Source: Neiella holothuriorum (GTDB lineage: Bacteria > Pseudomonadota > Gammaproteobacteria > Enterobacterales > Neiellaceae). From it: 64,000 nt of DNA. The notes beneath the pieces are model-generated. The model was not told where the DNA came from, made no database searches, and saw nothing but the letters and a program-made list of their open reading frames with translations. A program made the translations under genes and the position numbers. Numbering within the stretch: the first letter of the stretch is position 1; the number at the start of each line of letters is the position of its first letter. Below, in pieces: positions 1-6,459 of this stretch. Location: assembly GCF_019457915.1 (NCBI RefSeq), contig NZ_JAHZSS010000002.1, positions 1 through 64,000 on the forward strand, in the 5' to 3' direction.

Positions 1-83
1 GACCTGTCCCATCTGTAAGTTCAGACGATCAGATCAAAGCCTGCTCCAATAGTTCAATCGATTTAGGCAACAACGCCGTATGG

Positions 84-1085
84 TCATTCAATTGGTTTAT
101 TTAGCTCTATTCCACTGACTAACCGCCGATAAACTTGCTCTCTTAGCTCTTTGGGCTGCACAACTTCTATTGCTTCGGCGAATCGGCAAATCCAACCTAT
201 TAAGTCGTATGTCAAATGTGTTGTTGCATAAACTTCAATCCAACCGCCCTCCAACTGTTTCTCTGTCTGATCTGAACTCAGTTTATTGTTTGATAGTAAT
301 CTTGCTGGAACCCACTTTGCCCGGAGGCATACCTTGATTAACTCATCCTTCAGCATGTAACCGGTAGGGTTTCGATTGATCGCGTCATCGAAGGAGTATT
401 GGCACCCATCATCAACTGGTTGATATGTTCTTTCTGCTGATATTATTTTTTCCAACAAAAATGTTCTTTGTTGGCCCAGAGCTTCTGACTTGGTAGCGAT
501 CAAATACTGATTATGGTCTCTTACTATCAAACCTTGAGGGTTTAAAAGATACTCCAAGGGTTCGTGGTTTACGCGTTTTCGGTAAGTGATGGTAATTTTT
601 TCGTCTTTTAAAATGCATTCGTAGATTGTGCTGCGTATGTCCTCATCTGTTGAGTTGGGAATCAACTCAAGTTCCCCACTAATTACCTTTAATTTGTTAC
701 GCCATTTTCCTAAATTTTTATCCTTGTCTAACGTTGTTTTTGCCTTTTGTAGCCGTGGTTCTAACATTCTGAGAGACTCTAATGGCAGCACTCTTGTTAG
801 AAACTCTTCGGCAATTACGAGCAATAAAGCCTCGCTAGGGCGCATATTTGGCAGCATCTCAGTATTTACTCTGGCATAACGCCATTTATACCCCTCAGGA
901 CTATCACAGCAATCAAGCCCCATAAGATCTTGCATCGATCTCAAATCTCTTTGGACAGTTCGAAGATCAACCGAAAAGCCCTCTTCTTGTAGCTCGGATT
1001 GAAGGTCTTTCACCAGAATAAACGATGGGTACTTCGGCAGAATCTTCAACATCATCAGGTGACGAAGGGTTGTGCTTTTGGACAT
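84..1085 (-). CDS. WYL-domain transcriptional regulator (helix-turn-helix)
   Basis: Likely a DNA-binding regulator of 333 residues. The N-terminal 55 residues form a winged helix with a DeoR/YafY-like recognition segment (VDLRTVQRDLRSMQ). The middle carries a WYL core (NPQGLIVRDHNQYLIATK) in which Tyr and Leu are kept but the usual Trp is Gln. A WCX-like C-terminal part ends in LREQVYRRLVSG. I start it at the ATG giving MSKSTTLRH; an in-frame upstream ATG adds 11 residues. It lies downstream of the LRV-repeat gene on the same strand, 84 bases away, and is divergent from the FtsZ/Sir2 genes. WYL regulators of this architecture (BrxR, CapW) often control anti-phage loci, so it may govern this cluster; that role is inferred. 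Confidence 0.85.
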   Translation of the reverse strand: MSKSTTLRHLMMLKILPKYPSFILVKDLQSELQEEGFSVDLRTVQRDLRSMQDLMGLDCCDSPEGYKWRYARVNTEMLPNMRPSEALLLVIAEEFLTRVLPLESLRMLEPRLQKAKTTLDKDKNLGKWRNKLKVISGELELIPNSTDEDIRSTIYECILKDEKITITYRKRVNHEPLEYLLNPQGLIVRDHNQYLIATKSEALGQQRTFLLEKIISAERTYQPVDDGCQYSFDDAINRNPTGYMLKDELIKVCLRAKWVPARLLSNNKLSSDQTEKQLEGGWIEVYATTHLTYDLIGWICRFAEAIEVVQPKELREQVYRRLVSGIELNKPIE

Positions 1086-1169
1086 AACGCCTGTATTCCC
1101 AAGGTAAGTTTTTGTCACTTAGTAGATGATAACTAACTAAAGCGACAAATAGTGTCGCCATGCTCTCAC

Positions 1170-2048
1170 TTACCTCTTGCTACCTGAACGACTTAGCCAA
1201 CCAATTAATTGAATTGCATTATCTATTTGATATTCATGGTTATTGGCATGAAACGCCAGAGTAACGGATTGTTGACTGCCATTTGGGAAGCTCACCGATA
1301 ACTTCAAATTAACGCTCTCTGAATCGCCCTCCCCAAACGATACGAGATAGTTATCTAATTTGGGAGCACCGTCCATCCTTACGGAATAATAGGAATTGGT
1401 CTTATGCCGAATGAAGGATGTATTCTGCAATAGTGCTTTCAATGCTTGGTGCGATAAATCACTACGATCCAGCAGAGCGCTGCATACATCTGGATCATGG
1501 TCATGGGCTAACTTAACCATTGCCTCTTCCTGCAGCTCTTCATTAGACGCTAGTGCCTTCCTGACCTCCCACGCTTTATCCTGAGCTAGCTTTAGTTGCG
1601 TACTGCTCGATATGCCTTTTCGAATCGCTAATGACTCGCGAATCTCATAATCGTTCGAGCGTAAAACATCCTTCACGAGTTCATCATCTAGTTGGCTCTG
1701 ACAAATGATTTGTTGTTGCACAGCCAAGTCGGAATCTTCACGCAGTATCTGCTTTACATCATCAACCAGCCCTTTGTTGGTCGCTAAGGCGAGCCGGATA
1801 GTTAGTGAGCCTTCGTGGCTCAGAATCACCTGAACTTCACGACAAATATGGCAATTCTTAGCAAGACTATGCCTGACTTGCTCAGACTCATCATCAACCA
1901 GAACCAACTGAATATCCTCATGAAGAAATTCGTTTGCAGCTAGACGAATTCTGATTCGTAAGTCTGGCGCTGCGGCCAACATCATTTGAACAGTTCGTTC
2001 TTTGTTGGTCCCAGCAGATCGATAGTTTTCAATAGTCGTTGGCAGCAT
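1170..2048 (-). CDS. Leucine-rich-repeat-variant (HEAT-like) solenoid protein
   Basis: A 292-residue protein without signal peptide or membrane segment. Residues about 20-215 contain seven degenerate repeats of 24-26 residues with the pattern acidic-x-VR-x-x-LA-x-N followed by a second helix (for example EVRKALASNEELQEEAMVKL). This is the signature of LRV/HEAT-like alpha solenoids, which bind proteins or nucleic acid. The last 75 residues look like a separate beta-rich domain (VNLKLSVSFPNGSQQSVTLAF). I prefer the MLPTTIENY start because AAAGGA sits seven bases upstream; an in-frame ATG at 2105 would add 19 residues but has its best Shine-Dalgarno 18 bases away. It is probably co-transcribed with the WYL gene. 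Its job may be an adaptor or sensor; no enzymatic motif was seen. Confidence 0.8.
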   Translation of the reverse strand: MLPTTIENYRSAGTNKERTVQMMLAAAPDLRIRIRLAANEFLHEDIQLVLVDDESEQVRHSLAKNCHICREVQVILSHEGSLTIRLALATNKGLVDDVKQILREDSDLAVQQQIICQSQLDDELVKDVLRSNDYEIRESLAIRKGISSSTQLKLAQDKAWEVRKALASNEELQEEAMVKLAHDHDPDVCSALLDRSDLSHQALKALLQNTSFIRHKTNSYYSVRMDGAPKLDNYLVSFGEGDSESVNLKLSVSFPNGSQQSVTLAFHANNHEYQIDNAIQLIGWLSRSGSKR

Positions 2049-2100
2049 TGGTTTGTCCTTTTGTTGACCCTTAAATGCAGCGTAAACGCCAGGGCGACAA

Positions 2101-2116
2101 GGCATGTCGGCATGCC
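2101..2116. promoter_or_regulatory. Palindrome in the divergent promoter of the FtsZ/Sir2 locus
   Basis: GGCATG-TCGG-CATGCC is a perfect 6+6 inverted repeat between the LRV gene and the divergent 131-residue gene. It could be an operator for the WYL regulator or simply a hairpin. A second inverted repeat, CCTCCTT/AAGGAGG with an 8-base loop at 2124-2145, follows. It supplies a consensus Shine-Dalgarno to the transcript of either strand and would pair the ribosome site of the plus-strand gene if transcription starts upstream of it. Confidence 0.35.
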
Positions 2117-2149
2117 GGTTTAGCCTCCTTTTTCAACTAAGGAGGACTT

Positions 2150-2545
2150 ATGTTTGACGAACAAACCATGCTCAAAGTGGCTAACTGGTACAGCAGACAA
2201 GGGAAGCGTACTCACCCTCACTGGCTTCCTAAGCATCACTTTGGCAGCTTAGAGACAGTATCAGTAGCTCATATTCAAACACATGATTCGATTTGGATTA
2301 TTTGCTGCCTATTGTTGCTCAATAAGGAGCACCGCAGTATTGCCATTAGCGAATACTCCAAGATCTATTACCAAAAGCATCAATGTCACCCGGTTAGTTA
2401 CCAAAAAGATGGCATGGCCAGAAAAATTGCAAATGCTCATATACGCCAATTTGTCTGTAAGAAACAAGGTACCAACTCAGCACCTAATCTATGCCTACAA
2501 GCATTAGAGAAAGTAAAAAGTCTGACTAAAAAGCAAAGGTCTTAG
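2150..2545 (+). CDS. Hypothetical protein, first gene of the FtsZ/Sir2 arm
   Basis: A 131-residue protein that I do not recognise. It starts directly after a full AAGGAGG site with ideal spacing, so translation should be strong. The N-terminal third is rich in His, Trp and basic residues (GKRTHPHWLPKHHFG). Residues 47-57 (SIWIICCLLLL) form one short hydrophobic stretch that could be a buried strand or a weak membrane anchor. The C-terminal half is basic (KVKSLTKKQRS). No catalytic motif is obvious. It is followed by the FtsZ-like gene after 64 bases, so it is probably part of the same transcript. Being real is supported by the Shine-Dalgarno and operon position rather than by homology. Confidence 0.65.
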   Translation: MFDEQTMLKVANWYSRQGKRTHPHWLPKHHFGSLETVSVAHIQTHDSIWIICCLLLLNKEHRSIAISEYSKIYYQKHQCHPVSYQKDGMARKIANAHIRQFVCKKQGTNSAPNLCLQALEKVKSLTKKQRS

Positions 2546-2609
2546 AGCCGACACCAGCTGTCGCACAGCTAATTACATTACCCAGAGAAATCACTGGCAG
2601 GACATAACA

Positions 2610-3569
2610 ATGACGGAGTATCAAACAAATAATTCAACACAATCAATCGCTGTCGTTGGCGTAGGAGGGTGCGGTTGCAGCACATTACAACGTATCTATA
2701 AAGAGGGCCCGAAAGAGCAAGTCCAACTGGTAGCTATCAACACAGATCAGCGCTCACTTCGCTCTGACCGTTATGATAACGCGGTTCAAATAGGACCATC
2801 TTTAACATCAGGACTCGGCGCTGGAGCAAAACCTGATGTAGGTCGATCAGCAGCCAAAGAATCAGAAAACGACATCTTAAATGCTCTGAAATCAACTGAA
2901 ATTATATTTCTCACTGCCGGAATGGGTGGAGGAACGGGAACAGGTGCCTCTCCAGAGGTAGCACGTGTAGCTCAGTCTCTCGCTATTCCGGTAATAGCCA
3001 TAGTGACCAAACCATTTAACTTTGAAGGCCAACAAAAAGCGAGATATGCCGAAGAGGGAATATTAAAGCTGCAGCAATACTGCAAAGCTGTGATCGTACT
3101 TCCTAATGATCGACTGGCGAAAGTACTTGGCGGTGAGTTTCGCTTGGTTGACGCGTTTGACCATAGCAATCAATTGCTCGTCGATAGCTTAAAAGCCCTG
3201 ACCACCATGCTGTCTGGAACGGGCATGATTAATATCGATATGAGTGACTTTAAAGTGCTTTTCAATCAACCAGGCAAGGCAGTAATGGGGGTAAGGAAGC
3301 TAGATACCTCGGATACGATAGAAGATGCAATTGCCGACATATTGTATGCTCCACTATTGGAAGAGGCAGACCTAACCAAAGCCAATGGCGCAATCGTACA
3401 TATTACGGCAAGAGAAACCATTGAGCTGGGTGACTATCACCAAATCGGAGAAAGCATTCAAGCTAGCCTTAACCCGAACGCAATGGTCATCGTTGGTTTA
3501 TCTTTGCAGGCTGAATTATCACACGATTTTGAAATAATGATTTTCGCCACAGGCATTCCTTATGACTGA
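2610..3569 (+). CDS. FtsZ/tubulin-family GTPase paralogue lacking the C-terminal tail
   Basis: A 319-residue tubulin-superfamily protein close to canonical FtsZ. It has the N-terminal nucleotide loop (GVGGCGCS, 17-24), the tubulin signature GGGTGTG (106-112), the segment TKPFNFEG, and a T7 catalytic loop with all three key residues (NIDMSD, 208-213). GTP binding, hydrolysis and polymerisation therefore look intact. It stops at ATGIPYD, where the FtsZ globular core ends. The flexible linker and the conserved C-terminal peptide that binds FtsA, ZipA and MinC are absent. The division ftsZ normally lies in the dcw cluster with ftsA; here the neighbours are an unknown protein and a sirtuin, so this is an accessory paralogue. 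AGGACATAACA precedes the ATG. Its role is unknown; a filament-forming partner of the sirtuin is one possibility. Confidence 0.92.
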   Translation: MTEYQTNNSTQSIAVVGVGGCGCSTLQRIYKEGPKEQVQLVAINTDQRSLRSDRYDNAVQIGPSLTSGLGAGAKPDVGRSAAKESENDILNALKSTEIIFLTAGMGGGTGTGASPEVARVAQSLAIPVIAIVTKPFNFEGQQKARYAEEGILKLQQYCKAVIVLPNDRLAKVLGGEFRLVDAFDHSNQLLVDSLKALTTMLSGTGMINIDMSDFKVLFNQPGKAVMGVRKLDTSDTIEDAIADILYAPLLEEADLTKANGAIVHITARETIELGDYHQIGESIQASLNPNAMVIVGLSLQAELSHDFEIMIFATGIPYD

Positions 3570-3608
3570 AGTCGTGACCAATTGTTTATCGGAAGAAGAG
3601 ATCCGTAA

Positions 3609-4427
3609 ATGCCAACACTATTTGAGCAAGCCGCCGCTATCGTTAGCCAAGCAGATGCAATTTTGATTGCTGCGGGAGCAGGAATGGGAGTGGATTCAGG
3701 CTTGCCGGACTTCAGAAGTAAAGACGGCTTTTGGGGCGCTTACCCTCAGGCAAAACAACTAAAATTTGACTTTGAAGCGTTAGCAAACGGAGCGGTGTTT
3801 CCATATAGAGCGCGACAATTGTGGTGGTTTTACGGTCATCGGCTGGCGCTTTATAGAGATACTCTACCCCACAAAGGGTTCCAAATTCTTAAGCAGTGGG
3901 CAGCTCGCATGGGTGACAACTACTTCATTTATACGAGCAATGTCGATGGCCAGTTTCAAAAAGCAGGCTTTGCTCCCAGTCGCACTTACGAATGCCACGG
4001 CTCTATTCATCACCTGCAATGTGCAAGCGAATGCCAGTCTGATATTTGGCCTGCAGGGGAACTGAACTTCACTCGACGCAAAGAGCAAATGGCCGTAGAT
4101 GGCGATATACCTTATTGCCCCAGCTGCTGCGGCCCAGCTAGGCCTAATATATTGATGTTTGATGATCCGTACTGGGTAGAAGACAGAAGTGAAGAGCAGC
4201 AGGAGCGATTTGAAGTTTGGCTCGCCAAAGCTCAGCAGAAAAGCCTTGTTGTTATCGAGATTGGTGCTGGAAATGCTGTACCAACTGTACGCCGTTTGAG
4301 TGATAGCTTGACTAACGCGAAGCTAATTCGCATTAACCCCAAAGATACGGATGTCCCACCCCACGGGTTAGCACTAAAATCGGGGGCGTTAGAGGCGTTG
4401 ATTAATATTAATGAGATCATCGAATAG
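3609..4427 (+). CDS. SIR2-family NAD-dependent deacylase (sirtuin)
   Basis: A 272-residue sirtuin. The NAD-binding motif GAGMGVDSGLPDFRS is at 23-37, the ribose/nicotinamide site TSNVDGQF at 109-116, and the catalytic His at about 130 (ECHGS). Four zinc-ribbon cysteines follow at about 138, 142, 170 and 173, then RPNILMFDD and GAGNAVPT. The intact His and zinc site point to protein deacylation or ADP-ribosylation, not to the zinc-less SIR2 NADase domains of Thoeris or DSR defence proteins. It differs from CobB in using TSNVDGQFQKAG in place of TQNID-LH. It begins 39 bases after the FtsZ-like gene with GAAGAG upstream and is the last gene of this arm. A plausible substrate is the neighbouring FtsZ paralogue or a host protein; that is speculation. 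Confidence 0.93.
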   Translation: MPTLFEQAAAIVSQADAILIAAGAGMGVDSGLPDFRSKDGFWGAYPQAKQLKFDFEALANGAVFPYRARQLWWFYGHRLALYRDTLPHKGFQILKQWAARMGDNYFIYTSNVDGQFQKAGFAPSRTYECHGSIHHLQCASECQSDIWPAGELNFTRRKEQMAVDGDIPYCPSCCGPARPNILMFDDPYWVEDRSEEQQERFEVWLAKAQQKSLVVIEIGAGNAVPTVRRLSDSLTNAKLIRINPKDTDVPPHGLALKSGALEALININEIIE

Positions 4428-4711
4428 CTAATACTGCGAGCCTGCCTTGTATTTGCTTAGCGACAATTCGTTGCTGTAAGTTGTAGGCTAAAATCTAACT
4501 AAACCTTGGCCTCGAAAATCATCCATTTTTACGATTTGGGCCCCAATCGGGCGCCAAGGTAAGCTGAAAGCCACTGTCTGTGGGCACCTTCACTTTCTGT
4601 ATCGGTAAATAGTTTTTCAATAGCAACGATCGAGCGGCAGCCCCATTAAAACAAGCGCCGCTTTAGACTGCCTGTCAAAGCGAACACAACTCCGCCGCGC
4701 CACTTAAATCG
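4428..4711. other. Intergenic gap at the right edge of the accessory locus
   Basis: No gene is evident. Local composition changes from A+T-richer on the left to more G+C-rich on the right, so this may be the junction of an acquired segment. I see no integrase remnant, tRNA or clear direct repeat, and the left end of the locus lies outside the window, so an attachment-site pair cannot be tested. Confidence 0.4.
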
Positions 4712-6076
4712 CTAGGCCAGTAATGCCACGGCGTCGGCGGCCATGCGCTTTAATTGCGCCAAGTCGAGATTGGGGATCTGGCCATCTTTCACCACCACCC
4801 GCCCTTGGCACATCACAAGTGCCGGCGTTGCTTGGCCACAAGCGATTGGCCCATAAACAGGTTCATGGAGGCCAATATTGCTAAGTTGGTCGAGCCGGTA
4901 CAGCGCCAAGTCAGCAGCCATTCCTGGCGCTAAGGTGCCAATGCTGTCCAGCCCCAACACTTTTGCGCCGCCCGCGCTTCCCCAATGAATGACCTGCTCA
5001 ATGGTAATTTGGTCGGGTCGCCGTGTTACGGCGCGCTGCATCAACCAGGCCAACCGTAGCTCGGCCAACATGCTGGCCTGCTCATTGGAGGCGGCTCCAT
5101 CAACACCAATCGAGATTGTTGCTCCGGCCTGTTGCATCGGCCAAATTGGCGCAATACCGCTACCGAGACGGCCGTTAGATGCTGGGCAATGAGCAATACC
5201 CGTTTTCGTTTCGCCCAATAACTCAAATTCAGCTTCGGCAACATGCACCATGTGAGCAAACCAAACATCATCACCAAGCCAGCCATGGCGAGCAACAAAC
5301 TCCACCGGCAAACAACCATGTGTTTGCTGGCAAAACTCAACGTAATTTTCCGTTTCAGACAAGTGCGAATGCATCCGTAACCCTAAGCTACGCGAGAAAT
5401 CCGCCAAGCTAGCAAGTTCATCGGGCGTCATCGAAAACGTCGGCGTGTTCGGGGCCACCACAATACGCCGCATGGCATCCCCTTGGGGCTGATGGTAATG
5501 CTCAGTGAGGCGCTTAATATCATCTTGATACTGAGCCATGGTTTCAGGTTTGGTGCGGCTGGGATACTGGCGATTGACGTGTTCTTTAAGTTGGCCACCG
5601 CGACACAATACCAATCGCATACCGAGCTGATCCGCTTCCTCGAACAGCAGATCAGCCATAAGCGGATCAAGCGCTTGATGATAAATATAATGATGATCGG
5701 CACAGGTGGTGGTGCCACTCAATAGCAATTCTGCTAATCCTAAGCGAACGCCTGCTCTGAGCGCTTGCTCAGTAACTCGGCCAACGCGAGGAAAGGTGAC
5801 ATGATTGAGCCAGCCAAATAAGCGCTCATTAATCCCAATAGATAGTCCTTTGAGTACCGACTGGAACAAATGATGGTGGGTATTCACCCATCCCGGATAC
5901 ATGACAAGCCCGGTTGCATCAATATGCTCATCACCGGGTTTAGCTAACACCGATTCACCGACCGCTTCGATAACGCCATCGACGATACGCATGTTGACGC
6001 CCACAGCATTGCTCACCGCAGGACTTCCTGAGCCATCAACAAGGTACTGAATGTTACTGATATGAATTGCTTTCAC
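4712..6076 (-). CDS. 8-oxoguanine deaminase-like amidohydrolase (first copy)
   Basis: A cytoplasmic amidohydrolase-superfamily (TRZ/ATZ, guanine deaminase-related) enzyme of 454 residues. It has the metal-binding NTHHHLFQS near residue 70, the HSHLSETENY loop that supplies a His and the catalytic Glu, AHCPASNGRLGSG, and the metal Asp in GVDGAASNE. The LFQS and ASNE details match the 8-oxoguanine deaminase subgroup (Pa0142 type) better than ordinary guanine deaminase; isocytosine-type substrates are an alternative. I chose the GTG giving VKAIHISN because GGAG lies ten bases upstream; the longer reading begins with TTG seven codons earlier. It is divergent from the TonB receptor gene and paralogous to the enzyme at 49860-51227. 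Its product, urate if the substrate is 8-oxoguanine, would feed PuuD. Confidence 0.85.
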   Translation of the reverse strand: MKAIHISNIQYLVDGSGSPAVSNAVGVNMRIVDGVIEAVGESVLAKPGDEHIDATGLVMYPGWVNTHHHLFQSVLKGLSIGINERLFGWLNHVTFPRVGRVTEQALRAGVRLGLAELLLSGTTTCADHHYIYHQALDPLMADLLFEEADQLGMRLVLCRGGQLKEHVNRQYPSRTKPETMAQYQDDIKRLTEHYHQPQGDAMRRIVVAPNTPTFSMTPDELASLADFSRSLGLRMHSHLSETENYVEFCQQTHGCLPVEFVARHGWLGDDVWFAHMVHVAEAEFELLGETKTGIAHCPASNGRLGSGIAPIWPMQQAGATISIGVDGAASNEQASMLAELRLAWLMQRAVTRRPDQITIEQVIHWGSAGGAKVLGLDSIGTLAPGMAADLALYRLDQLSNIGLHEPVYGPIACGQATPALVMCQGRVVVKDGQIPNLDLAQLKRMAADAVALLA

Positions 6077-6304
6077 AGATATGCCACTCCAACTCAACGT
6101 GACTAATGTCAGAGCAAAAACTAGGCCGCCTATCCCCTCTCAATAAATTATCCCGACAAAGCGCCAAATTCCTGCCTTAACGGTCAACTAAAAAGATGAG
6201 CAGCCAACACAGCTTCGCTGCCGGTCAGTTGAAGTGATTGCCCTATCCCTATAACCAAGCCCAATAACGGATACATGCACCAAATGTTAACAAAAAGTGA
6301 CAAC

Positions 6305-6320
6305 GCAAATTATTCTCAAT
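6305..6320. promoter_or_regulatory. Shared receptor-promoter motif, copy 1
   Basis: GCAAATTATTCTCAAT matches GCAAATTAGTCTCAAT upstream of the second receptor at 15 of 16 bases. AATTAGTCTCA is also found between xdhA and the ABC transporter. The complement, TTGAGAATAATT, resembles part of a Fur box, so either iron control or a purine regulator could explain it. Confidence 0.35.
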
Positions 6321-6366
6321 TAATTAACTGACTAATTGAACAGCTTTGTGAGTCACTAAATTCGCG

Positions 6367-6382
6367 GGTTTCACGTGAAACC
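6367..6382. promoter_or_regulatory. parS: parS-like ParB-binding site
   Basis: GGTTTCACGTGAAACC is a perfect 16-bp palindrome. Its inner 14 bases, GTTTCACGTGAAAC, are identical to the core of the bacterial parS consensus TGTTTCACGTGAAACA; only the outermost pair differs. It lies about 50 kb from oriC and 53 kb from parAB, within the distance at which chromosomal parS sites occur. It sits about 80 bases before the TonB receptor start, so it may double as a promoter-proximal element. Confidence 0.8.
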
Positions 6383-6459
6383 GCCTCACATGCTCATTTT
6401 TTAGGCATAAGATTTGCTCCGCCGCCCTTGGAGAGTTTTAAACAACTAGGGGACTGTGA

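Larger units (their letters stand above)
6077..6459. other. Divergent promoter region with a parS-like site and a shared motif
   Basis: A gap of about 380 bases between the deaminase and the TonB receptor. It contains the 16-bp parS-like palindrome (6367-6382) and GCAAATTATTCTCAAT (6305-6320), a motif repeated upstream of the second receptor. No ORF with a convincing start was seen. AGGGGACTG precedes the receptor start. Confidence 0.6.

Noticed and set aside
1-83. A coding fragment at the left edge
   Set aside because: All minus-strand readings after the WYL stop close within about 20 codons and no plus-strand start is convincing.
3562-3666. A 34-codon ORF across the FtsZ-like/Sir2 junction (starts MTEVVTNCLSEEE)
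   Set aside because: It overlaps the last codons of one gene and the first 58 bases of the next in another frame and has no ribosome site. It is more likely a chance reading.
3609-4427. SIR2 as a Thoeris/DSR-type NADase effector
   Set aside because: The protein is a stand-alone sirtuin with zinc cysteines and catalytic His, unlike the zinc-less effector domains.
5179-5412. Plus-strand ORF within the first deaminase gene
   Set aside because: It is antisense to a clearly conserved enzyme and has no family features; the same holds for the many other antisense ORFs under 135 residues.
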